Part shown: piece after piece, positions 36,066 to 51,564 of the stretch | How the letters are laid out: every line of letters starts with the position of its first letter | How positions within the stretch are numbered: the stretch's first letter is position 1 | Source: Elmis aenea | Taxonomy: Eukaryota; Arthropoda; Insecta; Coleoptera; Elmidae | Assembly: GCA_947652605.1 (NCBI GenBank) | Contig: CANTFG010000031.1 | Coordinates: forward strand, 144,367 to 208,366 | Length of the DNA stretch: 64,000 bases | Direction of reading: 5' to 3' | Position numbers and translations under genes: made by a program | Notes under the pieces: model-generated | What the model saw: only the letters and a program-made list of their open reading frames with translations | What the model was told of the DNA's origin: nothing | Databases searched by the model: none

Positions 36066-39000
36066 CGGTATTTTTAGGAAATTATTAAAAATTAAAACCA
36101 GCTCATTGAAAGACATATGCAAAACAATTGTATTCATGTAAAGAAGCGATGGATAAATTGTTCCTGTGATATACAAATCAATAATTAAAATTGTTTAGAA
36201 ATAGTCGCTCAAGGAACATATGTATTAACTAAAGCACGGTATTTTTAGAAAATTATTAAAAATTAAAACCAGCTCATTGAAAGACATATGCAAAACAATT
36301 GTATTCATGTAAAGAGGCGATGGATAAACTGTTTCTGTAATATACAAATCAATAATTAAAATTGTTTCGAAATAGTCGCTCAAGGAACATATGTATTAAC
36401 TAAAGCACGGTATTTTTAGGAAATTATTAAAAATTTAAACCAGCTCATTAAAAGACATATGCAAAACAATTGTATTCATGTAAAGTGGCGATGGATAAAC
36501 TGTTTCTGTGATATACAAATCAATAATTAAAATTGTTTCGAAATAGTCGCTCAAGGAACATATGTATTAACTAAAGCACGGTATTTTTAGGAAATTATTA
36601 AAAATTAAAACCAGCTCATTGAAAGACATATGCAAAACAATTGTATTCATGTAAAGAGGCGATGGATAAACTGTTCCTGTGATATACAAATCAATAATTA
36701 AAATTGTTTAGAAATAGTCGCTCAAGGAACATATGTATTAACTAAAGCACGGTATTTTTAGGAAATTATTAAAAATTAAAACCAGCTCATTGAAAGACAT
36801 ATGCAAAACAATTGTATTCATGTAAAGAGGCGATGGATAAACTGTTCCTGTGATATACAAATCAATAATTATAATTGTTTCGAAATAGTCGCTCAAGGAA
36901 CACATGTATTAACTAAAGCACGGTATTTTTAGGAAATTATTAAAAATTAAAACCAGCTCATTGAAAGACATATGCAAAACAATTGTATTCATGTAAAGAG
37001 GCGATGGATAAACTGTTCCTGTGATATACAAATCAATAATTAAAATTGTTTAGAAATAGTCGCTCAAGGAACATATGTATTAACTAAAGCACGGTATTTT
37101 TAGGAAATTATTAAAAATTAAAACCAGCTCATTGAAAGACATATGCAAAACAATTGTATTCATGTAAAGAGGCGATGGATAAACTGTTTCTGTGATATAC
37201 AAATCAATAATTGAAATTGTTTCGAAATAGTCGCTCAAGGAACATATGTATTAACTAAAGCACGGTATTTTTAGGAAATTATTAAAAATTAAAACCAGCT
37301 CATTGAAAGACATATGCAAAACAATTGTATTCATGTAAAGAGGCGATGGATAAACTGTTCCTGTCATATACAAATCAATAATTAAAATTGTGTAGAAATA
37401 GTCGCTCAAGGAACATATGTATTAACTAAAGCACGGTATTTTTAGGAAATTATTAAAAATTAAAACCAGCTCATTGAAAGACATATGCAAAACAATTGTA
37501 TTCATGTAAAGAAGCGATGGATAAATTGTTCCTGTGATATACAAATCAATAATTAAAATTGTTTAGAAATAGTCGCTCAAGGAACATATGTATTAACTAA
37601 AGCACGGTATTTTTAGGAAATTATTAAAAATTAAAACCAGCTCATTGAAAGACATATGCAAAACAATTGTATTCATGTAAAGAGGCGATGGATAAACTGT
37701 TTCTGTAATATACAAATCAATAATTAAAATTGTTTCGAAATAGTCGCTCAAGGAACATATGTATTAACTAAAGCACGGTATTTTTAGGAAATTATTAAAA
37801 ATTTAAACCAGCTCATTAAAAGACATATGCAAAACAATTGTATTCATGTAAAGTGGCGATGGATAAACTGTTTCTGTGATATACAAATCAATAATTAAAA
37901 TTGTTTCGAAATAGTCGCTCAAGGAACATATGTATTAACTAAAGCACGGTATTTTTAGGAAATTATTAAAAATTAAAACCAGCTCATTGAAAGACATATG
38001 CAAAACAATTGTATTCATGTAAAGAGGCGATGGATAAACTGTTCCTGTGATATACAAATCAATAATTGAAATTGTTTCGAAATAGTCGCTCAAGAAACAG
38101 ATGTATTAACTAAAGCACGGTATTTTTAGGAAACTATTAAAAATTAAAACCAGCTCTTTGAAAGACATATGCAAAACAATTGTATTCATGTAAAGAGGCG
38201 ATGGATAAACTGTTCCTGTGATATACAAATCAATAATTAAAATTGTTTAGAAATAGTCGCTCAAGGAACATATGTATTAACTAAAGCACGGTATTTTTAG
38301 AAAATTATTAAAAATTAAAACCAGCTCATTGAAAGACATATGCAAAACAATTGTATTCATGTAAAGAGGCGATGGATAAACTGTTCCTGTGATATACAAA
38401 TCAATAATTAAAATTGTTTAGAAATAGTCGCTCAAGGAACATATGTATTAACTAAAGCACGGTATTTTTAGGAAATTATTAAAAATTAAAACCAGCTCAT
38501 TGAAAGACATATGCAAAACAATTGTATTCATGTAAAGAGGCGATGGATAAACTGTTTCTGTAATATACAAATCAATAATTAAAATTGTTTCGAAATAGTC
38601 GCTCAAGGAACATATGTATTAACTAAAGCACGGTATTTTTAGGAAATTATTAAAAATTTAAACCAGCTCATTAAAAGACATATGCAAAACAATTGTATTC
38701 ATGTAAAGTGGCGATGGATAAACTGTTTCTGTGATATACAAATCAATAATTAAAATTGTTTCGAAATAGTCGCTCAAGGAACATATGTATTAACTAAAGC
38801 ACGGTATTTTTAGGAAATTATTAAAAATTAAAACCAGCTCATTGAAAGACATATGCAAAACAATTGTATTCATGTAAAGAGGCGATGGATAAACTGTTCC
38901 TGTGATATACAAATCAATAATTAAAATTGTTTCGAAATAGTCGCTCAAGAAACACATGTATTAACTAAAGCACGGCATTTTTAGGAAATTATTAAAAATT

Positions 39001-39143
39001 AAAACCAGCTCATTGAAAGACATATGCAAAACAATTGTATTCATGTAAAGAGGCGATGGATAAACTGTTCCTGTGATATACAAATCAATAATTAAAATTG
39101 TTTAGAAATAGTCGCTCAAGGAACATATGTATTAACTAAAGCA

Positions 39144-40682
39144 CGGTATTTTTAGGAAATTATTAAAAATTAAAACCAGCCCATTGAAAGACATACGCAA
39201 AACAATTGTATTCATGTAAAGAGGCGATGGATAAACTGTTTCTGTGATATACAAATCAATAATTAAAATTGTTTCGAAATAGTCGCTCAAGGAACATATG
39301 TTTTAACTAAAGCACGGTATTTTTAGGAAATTATTAAAAATTAAAACCAGCTCATTGAAAGACATATGCAAAACAATTGTATTCATGTAAAGAGGCGATG
39401 GATAAACTGTTCCTGTGATATACAAATCAATAATTGAAATTGTTTCGAAATAGTCGCTCAAGAAACATATGTATTAACTAAAGCACGGTATTTTTAGGAA
39501 ACTATTAAAAATTAAAACCAGCTCTTTGAAAGACATATGCAAAACAATTGTATTCATGTAAAGAGGCGATGGATAAACTGTTCCTGTGATATACAAATCA
39601 ATAATTAAAATTGTTTAGAAATAGTCGCTCAAGGAACATATGTATTAACTAAAGCACGGTATTTTTAGAAAATTATTAAAAATTAAAACCAGCTCATTGA
39701 AAGACATATGCAAAACAATTGTATTCATGTAAAGAGGCGATGGATAAACTGTTCCTGTGATATACAAATCAATAATTAAAATTGTTTAGAAATAGTCGCT
39801 CAAGGAACATATGTATTAACTAAAGCACGGTATATTTAGGAAATTATTAAAAATTAAAACCAGCTCATTGAAAGACATATGCAAAACAATTGTATTCATG
39901 TAAAAAAGCGATGGATAAACTGTTCCTGTGATATACAAATCAATAATTAAAATTGTTTAGAAATAGTCGCTCAAGGAACACATGTATTAACTAAAGCACG
40001 GCATTTTTAGGAAATTATTAAAAATTAAAACCAGCTCATTGAAAGACATATGCAAAACAATTGTATTCATGTAAAGAGGCGATGGATAAACTGTTCCTGT
40101 GATATACAAATCAATAATTAAAATTGTTTAGAAATAGTCGCTCAAGGAACATATGTATTAACTAAAGCACGGTATTTTTAGGAAATTATTAAAAATTAAA
40201 ACCAGCCCATTGAAAGACATACGCAAAACAATTGTATTCATGTAAAGAGGCGATGGATAAACTGTTTCTGTGATATACAAATCAATAATTAAAATTGTTT
40301 CGAAATAGTCGCTCAAGGAACATATGTATTAACTAAAGCACGGTATTTTTAGGAAATTATTAAAAATTAAAACCAGCTCATTGAAAGACATATGCAAAAC
40401 AATTGTATTCATGTAAAGAGGCGATGGATAAACTGTTCCTGTGATATACAAATCAATAATTAAAATTGTTCAGAAATAGTCGCTCAAGGAACATATGTAT
40501 TAACTAAAGCACGGTATTTTTAGGAAACTATTAAAAATTAAAACCAGCTCTTTGAAAGACATATGCAAAACAATTGTATTCATGTAAAGAAGCGATGGAT
40601 AAATTGTTCCTGTGATATACAAATCAATAATTAAAATTGTTTAGAAATAGTCGCTCAAGGAACATATGTATTAACTAAAGCA
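39144..40682 (+). repeat. 9-monomer block, copy 1 (1539 bp)
   Basis: Order: CATACGC with ATATGTTTTAAC, CAAGAAAC, CTCTTTG, TTTAGAAAATT, TATATTTAGG, CGGCATTTTT, CATACGC, TTCAGAAAT, then AAACTATT with CTCTTTG and AAGAAGCG. The block recurs 5300 bp on. The 5300-bp period is 31 monomers less one base, the A lost near 42470. After 40682 the two contexts differ. Confidence 0.8.
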
Positions 40683-43600
40683 CGGTATTTTTAGGAAATT
40701 ATTAAAAATTAAAACCAGCTCATTGAAAGACATATGCAAAACAATTGTATTCATGTAAAGAGGCGATGGATAAACTGTTTCTGTGATATACAAATCAATA
40801 ATTGAAATTGTTTCAAAATAGTCGCTCAAGGAACATATGTATTAACTAAAGCACGGTATTTTTAGGAAATTATTAAAAATTAAAACCAGCTCATTGAAAG
40901 ACATATGCAAAACAATTGTATTCATGTAAAGAGGCGATGGATAAACTGTTCCTGTGATATACAAATCAATAATTAAAATTGTGTAGAAATAGTCGCTCAA
41001 GGAACATATGTATTAACTAAAGCACGGTATTTTTAGGAAATTATTAAAAATTAAAACCAGCTCATTGTAAGACATATGCAAAACAATTGTATTCATGTAA
41101 AGAGGCGATGGATAAACTGTTTCTGTGATATACAAATCAATAATTAAAATTGTTTCGAAATAGTCGCTCAAGAAACATATGTATTAACTAAAGCACGGTA
41201 TTTTTAGGAAATTATTAAAAATTAAAACCAGCTCATTGAAAGACATATGCAAAACAATTGTATTCATGTAAAGAGGCGATGGATAAACTGTTCCTGTGAT
41301 ATACAAATCAATAATTAAAATTGTTTAGAAATAGTAGCTCAAGGAACATATGTATTAACTAAAGCACGGTATTTTTAGGAAATTATTAAAAATTAAAACC
41401 AGCTCATTGAAAGACATATGCAAAACAATTGTATTCATGTAAAGAGGCGATGGATAAACTGTTCCTGTGATATATAAATCAATAATTAAAATTGTTTCGA
41501 AATAGTCGCTCAAGGAACACATGTATTAACTAAAGCACGGCATTTTTAGGAAATTATTAAAAATTAAAACCAGCTCATTAAAAGACATATGCAAAACAAT
41601 TGTATTCATGTAAAGAGGCGATGGATAAACTGTTCCTGTGATATACAAATCAATAATTAAAATTGTTTAGAAATAGTCGCTCAAGGAACATATGTATTAA
41701 CTAAAGCACGGTATTTTTAGGAAATTATTAAAAATTAAAACCAGCCCATTGAAAGACATACGCAAAACAATTGTATTCATGTAAAGAGGCGATGGATAAA
41801 CTGTTTCTGTGATATACAAATCAATAATTAAAATTGTTTCGAAATAGTCGCTCAAGGAACATATGTATTAACTAAAGCACGGTATTTTTAGGAAATTATT
41901 AAAAATTAAAACCAGCTCATTGAAAGACATATGCAAAACAATTGTATTCATGTAAAGAGGCGATGGATAAACTGTTCCTGTGATATACAAATCAATAATT
42001 GAAATTGTTTCGAAATAGTCGCTCAAGAAACATATGTATTAACTAAAGCACGGTATTTTTAGGAAACTATTAAAAATTAAAACCAGCTCTTTGAAAGACA
42101 TATGCAAAACAATTGTATTCATGTAAAGAGGCGATGGATAAACTGTTCCTGTGATATACAAATCAATAATTAAAATTGTTTAGAAATAGTCGCTCAAGGA
42201 ACATATGTATTAACTAAAGCACGGTATTTTTAGAAAATTATTAAAAATTAAAACCAGCTCATTGAAAGACATATGCAAAACAATTGTATTCATGTAAAGA
42301 GGCGATGGATAAACTGTTCCTGTGATATACAAATCAATAATTAAAATTGTTTAGAAATAGTCGCTCAAGGAACATATGTATTAACTAAAGCACGGTATAT
42401 TTAGGAAATTATTAAAAATTAAAACCAGCTTATTGAAAGACATATGCAAAACAATTGTATTCATGTAAAAAGCGATGGATAAACTGTTCCTGTGATATAC
42501 AAATCAATAATTAAAATTGTTTAGAAATAGTCGCTCAAGGAACATATGTATTAACTAAAGCACGGTATTTTTAGGAAATTATTAAAAATTAAAACCAGCT
42601 CATTGAAAGACATATGCAAAACAATTGTATTCATGTAAAGAAGCGATGGATAAATTGTTCCTGTGATATACAAATCAATAATTAAAATTGTTTAGAAATA
42701 GTCGCTCAAGGAACATATGTATTAACTAAAGCACGGTATTTTTAGGAAATTATTAAAAATTAAAACCAGCTCATTGAAAGACATATGCAAAACAATTGTA
42801 TTCATGTAAAGAGGCGATGGATAAACTGTTTCTGTAATATACAAATCAATAATTAAAGATGTTTCGAAATAGTCGCTCAAGGAACATATGTATTAACTAA
42901 AGCACGGTATTTTTAGGAAATTATTAAAAATTTAAACCAGCTCATTAAAAGACATATGCAAAACAATTGTATTCATGTAAAGTGGCGATGGATAAACTGT
43001 TTCTGTGATATACAAATCAATAATTAAAATTGTTTCGAAATAGTCGCTCAAGGAACATATGTATTAACTAAAGCACGGTATTTTTAGGAAATTATTAAAA
43101 ATTAAAACCAGCTCATTGAAAGACATATGCAAAACAATTGTATTCATGTAAAGAGGCGATGGATAAACTGTTCCTGTGATATACAAATCAATAATTAAAA
43201 TTGTTTAGAAATAGTCGCTCAAGGAACATATGTATTAACTAAAGCACGGTATTTTTAGGAAATTATTAAAAATTAAAACCAGCTCATTGAAAGACATATG
43301 CAAAACAATTGTATTCATGTAAAGAGGCGATGGATAAACTGTTCCTGTGATATACAAATCAATAATTAAAATTGTTTCGAAATAGTCGCTCAAGGAACAC
43401 ATGTATTAACTAAAGCACGGCATTTTTAGGAAATTATTAAAAATTAAAACCAGCTCATTGAAAGACATATGCAAAACAATTGTATTCATGTAAAGAGGCG
43501 ATGGATAAACTGTTCCTGTGATATACAAATCAATAATTAAAATTGTTTAGAAATAGTCGCTCAAGGAACATATGTATTAACTAAAGCACGGTATTTTTAG

Positions 43601-44443
43601 GAAATTATTAAAAATTAAAACCAGCTCATTGAAAGACATATGCAAAACAATTGTATTCATGTAAAGAGGCGATGGATAAACTGTTTCTGTGATATACAAA
43701 TCAATAATTGAAATTGTTTCGAAATAGTCGCTCAAGGAACATATGTATTAACTAAAGCACGGTATTTTTAGGAAATTATTAAAAATTAAAACCAGCTCAT
43801 TGAAAGACATATGCAAAACAATTGTATTCATGTAAAGAGGCGATGGATAAACTGTTCCTGTGATATACAAATCAATAATTAAAATTGTGTAGAAATAGTC
43901 GCTCAAGGAACATATGTATTAACTAAAGCACGGTATTTTTAGGAAATTATTAAAAATTAAAACCAGCTCATTGAAAGACATATGCAAAACAATTGTATTC
44001 ATGTAAAGAAGCGATGGATAAATTGTTCCTGTGATATACAAATCAATAATTAAAATTGTTTAGAAATAGTCGCTCAAGGAACATATGTATTAACTAAAGC
44101 ACGGTATTTTTAGGAAATTATTAAAAATTAAAACCAGCTCATTGAAAGACATATGCAAAACAATTGTATTCATGTAAAGAGGCGATGGATAAACTGTTCC
44201 TGTGATATACAAATCAATAATTGAAATTGTTTCGAAATAGTCGCTCAAGAAACACATGTATTAACTAAAGCACGGCATTTTTAGGAAATTATTAAAAATT
44301 AAAACCAGCTCATTGAAAGACATATGCAAAACAATTGTATTCATGTAAAGAGGCGATGGATAAACTGTTCCTGTGATATACAAATCAATAATTAAAATTG
44401 TTTAGAAATAGTCGCTCAAGGAACATATGTATTAACTAAAGCA

Positions 44444-45982
44444 CGGTATTTTTAGGAAATTATTAAAAATTAAAACCAGCCCATTGAAAGACATACGCAA
44501 AACAATTGTATTCATGTAAAGAGGCGATGGATAAACTGTTTCTGTGATATACAAATCAATAATTAAAATTGTTTCGAAATAGTCGCTCAAGGGACATATG
44601 TTTTAACTAAAGCACGGTATTTTTAGGAAATTATTAAAAATTAAAACCAGCTCATTGAAAGACATATGCAAAACAATTGTATTCATGTAAAGAGGCGATG
44701 GATAAACTGTTCCTGTGATATACAAATCAATAATTGAAATTGTTTCGAAATAGTCGCTCAAGAAACATATGTATTAACTAAAGCACGGTATTTTTAGGAA
44801 ACTATTAAAAATTAAAACCAGCTCATTGAAAGACATATGCAAAACAATTGTATTCATGTAAAGAGGCGATGGATAAACTGTTCCTGTGATATACAAATCA
44901 ATAATTAAAATTGTTTAGAAATAGTCGCTCAAGGAACATATGTATTAACTAAAGCACGGTATTTTTAGAAAATTATTAAAAATTAAAACCAGCTCATTGA
45001 AAGACATATGCAAAACAATTGTATTCATGTAAAGAGGCGATGGATAAACTGTTCCTGTGATATACAAATCAATAATTAAAATTGTTTAGAAATAGTCGCT
45101 CAAGGAACATATATATTAACTAAAGCACGGTATATTTAGGAAATTATTAAAAATTAAAACCAGCTCATTGAAAGACATATGCAAAACAATTGTATTCATG
45201 TAAAAAAGCGATGGATAAACTGTTCCTGTGATATACAAATCAATAATTAAAATTGTTTAGAAATAGTCGCTCAAGGAACACATGTATTAACTAAAGCACG
45301 GCATTTTTAGGAAATTATTAAAAATTAAAACCAGCTCATTGAAAGACATATGCAAAACAATTGTATTCATGTAAAGAGGCGATGGATAAACTGTTCCTGT
45401 GATATACAAATCAATAATTAAAATTGTTTAGAAATAGTCGCTCAAGGAACATATGTATTAACTAAAGCACGGTATTTTTAGGAAATTATTAAAAATTAAA
45501 ACCAGCCCATTGAAAGACATACGCAAAACAATTGTATTCATGTAAAGAGGCGATGGATAAACTGTTTCTGTGATATACAAATCAATAATTAAAATTGTTT
45601 CGAAATAGTCGCTCAAGGAACATATGTATTAACTAAAGCACGGTATTTTTAGGAAATTATTAAAAATTAAAACCAGCTCATTGAAAGACATATGCAAAAC
45701 AATTATATTCATGTAAAGAGGCGATGGATAAACTGTTCCTGTGATATACAAATCAATAATTAAAATTGTTCAGAAATAGTCGCTCAAGGAACATATGTAT
45801 TAACTAAAGCACGGTATTTTTAGGAAACTATTAAAAATTAAAACCAGCTCTTTGAAAGACATATGCAAAACAATTGTATTCATGTAAAGAAGCGATGGAT
45901 AAATTGTTCCTGTGATATACAAATCAATAATTAAAATTGTTTAGAAATAGTCGCTCAAGGAACATATGTATTAACTAAAGCA
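44444..45982 (+). repeat. 9-monomer block, copy 2 (1539 bp)
   Basis: Same subtype order as 39144-40682, including the rare ATGTTTTAAC of the first unit and TTCAGAAAT of the eighth. Private changes include GGGACATATG near 44591, CTCATTG for CTCTTTG in the third unit, CATATATTAAC near 45109 and CAATTATATTC near 45703. It is followed by CGGTTATTTT with CTGTAATATA instead of the ATTGAAATT unit found after copy 1. Confidence 0.8.
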
Positions 45983-48900
45983 CGGTTATTTTAGGAAATT
46001 ATTAAAAATTAAAACCAGCTCATTGAAAGACATATGCAAAACAATTGTATTCATGTAAAGAGGCGATGGATAAACTGTTTCTGTAATATACAAATCAATA
46101 ATTAAAATTGTTTCGAAATAGTCGCTCAAGGAACATATGTATTAACTAAAGCACGGTATTTTTAGGAAATTATTAAAAATTTAAACCAGCTCATTAAAAG
46201 ACATATGCAAAACAATTGTATTCATGTAAAGTGGCGATGGATAAACTGTTTCTGTGATATACAAATCAATAATTAAAATTGTTTCGAAATAGTCGCTCAA
46301 GGAACATATGTATTAACTAAAGCACGGTATTTTTAGGAAATTATTAAAAATTAAAACCAGCTCATTGAAAGACATATGCAAAACAATTGTATTCATGTAA
46401 AGAGGCGATGGATAAACTGTTCCTGTGATATACAAATCAATAATTAAAATTGTTTCGAAATAGTCGCTCAAGGAACACATGTATTAACTAAAGCACGGCA
46501 TTTTTAGGAAATTATTAAAAATTAAAACCAGCTCATTGAAAGACATATGCAAAACAATTGTATTCATGTAAAGAGGCGATGGATAAACTGTTCCTGTGAT
46601 ATATAAATCAATAATCAAAATTGTTTAGAAATAGTCGCTCAAGGAACATATGTATTAACTAAAGCACGGTATTTTTAGGAAATTATTAAAAATTAAAACC
46701 AGCTCATTGAAAGACATATGCAAAACAATTGTATTCATGTAAAGAGGCGATGGATAAACTGTTTCTGTGATATACAAATCAATAATTGAAATTGTTTCGA
46801 AATAGTCGCTCAAGGAACATATGTATTAACTAAAGCACGGTATTTTTAGGAAATTATTAAAAATTAAAACCAGCTCATTGAAAGACATATGCAAAACAAT
46901 TGTATTCATGTAAAGAGGCGATGGATAAACTGTTCCTGTGATATACAAATCAATAATTAAAATTGTGTAGAAATAGTCGCTCAAGGAACATATGTATTAA
47001 CTAAAGCACGGTATTTTTAGGAAATTATTAAAAATTAAAACCAGCTCATTGTAAGACATATGCAAAACAATTGTATTCATGTAAAGAGGCGATGGATAAA
47101 CTGTTTCTGTGATATACAAATCAATAATTAAAATTGTTTCGAAATAGTCGCTCAAGAAACATATGTATTAACTAAAGCACGGTATTTTTAGGAAATTATT
47201 AAAAATTAAAACGAGCTCATTGAAAGACATATGCAAAACAATTGTATTCATGTAAAGAGGCGATGGATAAACTGTTCCTGTGATATACAAATCAATAATT
47301 AAAATTGTTTAGAAATAGTAGCTCAAGGAACATAAATGTATTAACTAAAGCACGGTATTTTTAGGAAATTATTAAAAATTTAAACCAGCTCATTAAAAGA
47401 CATATGCAAAACAATTGTATTCATGTAAAGTGGCGATGGATAAACTGTTTCTGTGATATACAAATCAATAATTAAAATTGTTTCGAAATAGTCGCTCAAG
47501 GAACATATGTATTAACTAAAGCACGGTATTTTTAGGAAATTATTAAAAATTAAAACCAGCTCATTGAAAGACATATGCAAAACAATTGTATTCATGTAAA
47601 GAGGCGATGGATAAACTGTTCCTGTGATATACAAATCAATAATTAAAATTGTTTAGAAATAGTCGCTCAAGGCACATATGTATTAACTAAAGCACGGTAT
47701 TTTTAGGAAATTATTAAAAATTAAAACCAGCTCATTGAAAGACATATGCAAAACAATTGTATTCATGTAAAGAGGCGATGGATAAACTGTTCCTGTGATA
47801 TACAAATCAATAATTAAAATTGTTTCGAAATAGTCGCTCAAGGAACACATGTATTAACTAAAGCACGGCATTTTTAGGAAATTATTAAAAATTAAAACCA
47901 GCTCATTGAAAGACATATGCAAAACAATTGTATTCATGTAAAGAGGCGATGGATAAACTGTTCCTGTGATATACAAATCAATAATTAAAATTGTTTAGAA
48001 ATAGTCGCTCAAGGAACATATGTATTAACTAAAGCACGGTATTTTTAGGAAATTATTAAAAATTAAAACCAGCTCATTGAAAGACATATGCAAAACAATT
48101 GTATTCATGTAAAGAGGCGATGGATAAACTGTTTCTGTGATATACAAATCAATAATTGAAATTGTTTCGAAATAGTCGCTCAAGGAACACATGTATTAAC
48201 TAAAGCACGGAATTTTTAGGAAATTATTAAAAATTAAAACCAGCTCATTGAAAGACATATGCAAAACAATTGTATTCATGTAAAGAGGCGATGGATAAAC
48301 TGTTCCTGTGATATACAAATCAATAATTAAAATTGTGTAGAAATAGTCGCTCAAGGAACATATGTATTAACTAAAGCACGGTATTTTTAGGAAATTATTA
48401 AAAATTAAAACCAGCTCATTGAAAGACATATGCAAAACAATTGTATTCATGTAAAGAAGCGATGGATAAATTGTTCCTGTGATATACAAATCAATAATTA
48501 AAATTGTTTAGAAATAGTCGCTCAAGGAACATATGTATTAACTAAAGCACGGTATTTTTAGGAAATTATTAAAAATTAAAACCAGCTCATTGAAAGACAT
48601 ATGCAAAACAATTGTATTCATGTAAAGAGGCGATGGATAAACTGTTTCTGTAATATACAAATCAATAATTAAAATTGTTTCGAAATAGTCGCTCAAGGAA
48701 CATATGTATTAACTAAAGCACGGTATTTTTAGGAAATTATTAAAAATTTAAACCAGCTCATTAAAAGACATATGCAAAACAATTGTATTCATGTAAAGTG
48801 GCGATGGATAAACTGTTTCTGTGATATACAAATCAATAATTAAAATTGTTTCGAAATAGTCGCTCAAGGAACATATGTATTAACTAAAGCACGGTATTTT

Positions 48901-50430
48901 TAGGAAATTATTAAAAATTAAAACCAGCTCATTGAAAGACATATGCAAAACAATTGTATTCATGTAAAGAGGCGATGGATAATTTGTTCCTGTGATATAC
49001 AAATCAATAATTAAAATTGTTTCGAAATAGTCGCTCAAGGAACACATGTATTAACTAAAGCACGGCATTTTTAGGAAATTATTAAAAATTAAAACCAGCT
49101 CATTGAAAGACATATGCAAAACAATTGTATTCATGTAAAGAGGCGATGGATAAACTGTTCCTGTGATATACAAATCAATAATTAAAATTGTTTAGAAATA
49201 GTCGCTCAAGGAACATATGTATTAACTAAAGCAAGGTATTTTTAGGAAATTATTAAAAATTAAAACCAGCCCATTGAAAGACATACGCAAAACAATTGTA
49301 TTCATGTAAAGAGGCGATGGATAAACTGTTTCTGTGATATACAAATCAATAATTAAAATTGTTTCGAAATAGTCGCTCAAGGAACATATGTATTAACTAA
49401 AGCACGGTATTTTTAGGAAATTATTAAAAATTAAAACCAGCTCATTGAAAGACATATGCAAAACAATTGTATTCATGTAAAGAGGCGATGGATAAACTGT
49501 TCCTGTGATATACAAATCAATAATTGAAATTGTTTCGAAATAGTCGCTCAAGAAACATATGTATTAACTAAAGCACGGTATTTTTAGGAAACTATTAAAA
49601 ATTAAAACCAGCTCTTTGAAAGACATATGCAAAACAATTGTATTCATGTAAAGAGGCGATGGATAAACTGTTCCTGTGATATACAAATCAATAATTAAAA
49701 TTGTTTAGAAATAGTCGCTCAAGGAACATATGTATTAACTAAAGCACGGTATTTTTAGAAAATTATTAAAAATTAAAACCAGCTCATTGAAAGACATATG
49801 CAAAACAATTGTATTCATGTAAAGAGGCGATGGATAAACTGTTCCTGTGATATACAAATCAATATTTAAAATTGTTTAGAAATAGTCGCTCAAGGAACAT
49901 ATGTATTAACTAAAGCACGGTATATTTAGGAAATTATTAAAAATTAAAACCAGCTCATTGAAAGACATATGCAAAACAATTGTATTCATGTAAAAAAGCG
50001 ATGGATAAACTGTTCCTGTGATATACAAATCAATAATTAAAATTGTTTAGAAATAGTCGCTTAAGGAACATATGTATTAACTAAAGCACGGTATTTTTAG
50101 GAAATTATTAAAAATTAAAACCAGCTCATTGAAAGACATATGCAAAACAATTGTATTCATGTAAAGAAGCGATGGATAAATTGTTCCTGTGATATACAAA
50201 TCAATAATTAAAATTGTTTAGAAATAGTCGCTCAAGGAACATATGTATTAACTAAAGCACGGCATTTTTAGGAAATTATTAAAAATTAAAACCAGCTCAT
50301 TGAAAGACATATGCAAAACAATTGTATTCATGTAAAGAGGCGATGGATAAACTGTTCCTGTGATATACAAATCAATATTTAAAATTGTTTAGAAATAGTC
50401 GCTCAAGGAACATATGTATTAACTAAAGCA

Positions 50431-50538
50431 CGTATTCATGTAAAGAGGCGATGGATAAACTGTTCCTGTGATATACAAATCAATAATTAAAATTGTTTAG
50501 AAATAGTCGCTCAAGGAACACATGTATTAACTAAAGCA
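50431..50538 (+). repeat. Truncated 108-bp monomer
   Basis: The monomer start CG is joined directly to TATTCATGTAAAG, so about 63 bp (monomer positions 2-64) are missing. The join has no more than a base or so of microhomology. The phase of later monomers is shifted accordingly (next start 50539). It is the largest internal deletion seen in domain B. Confidence 0.92.
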
Positions 50539-51564
50539 CGGCATTTTTAGGAAATTATTAAAAATTAAAACCAGCTCATTGAAAGACATATGCAAAACAA
50601 TTGTATTCATGTAAAGAGGCGATGGATAAACTGTTCCTGTGATATACAAATCATTAATTAAAATTGTTTAGAAATAGTCGCTCAAGGAACACATGTATTA
50701 ACTAAAGCACGGCATTTTTAGGAAATTATTAAAAATTAAAACCAGCTCATTGAAAGACATATGCAAAACAATTGTATTCATGTAAAGAGGCGATGGATAA
50801 ACTGTTCCTGTGATATACAAATCAATAATTAAAATTGTTTAGAAATAGTCGCTCAAGGAACATATGTATTAACTAAAGCACGGTATTTTTAGAAAATTAT
50901 TAAAAATTAAAACCAGCTCATTGAAAGACATATGCAAAACAATTGTATTCATGTAAAGAGGCGATGGATAAACTGTTCCTGTGATATACAAATCAATATT
51001 TAAAATTGTTTAGAAATAGTCGCTCAAGGAACATATGTATTAACTAAAGCACGGTATATTTAGGAAATTATTAAAAATTAAAACCAGCTCATTGAAAGAC
51101 ATATGCAAAACAATTGTATTCATGTAAAAAAGCGATGGATAAACTGTTCCTGTGATATACAAATCAATAATTAAAATTGTTTAGAAATAGTCGCTCAAGG
51201 AACACATGTATTAACTAAAGCACGGCATTTTTAGGAAATTATTAAAAATTAAAACCAGCTCATTGAAAGACATATGCAAAACAATTGTATTCATGTAAAG
51301 AGGCGATGGATAAACTGTTCCTGTGATATACAAATCAATAATTAAAATTGTTTAGAAATAGTCGCTCAAGGAACATATGTATTAACTAAAGCAAGGTATT
51401 TTTAGGAAATTATTAAAAATTAAAACCAGCCCATTGAAAGACATACGCAAAACAATTGTATTCATGTAAAGAGGCGATGGATAAACTGTTTCTGTGATAT
51501 ACAAATCAATAATTAAAATTGTTTCGAAATAGTCGCTCAAGAAATATATGTATTAACTAAAGCA

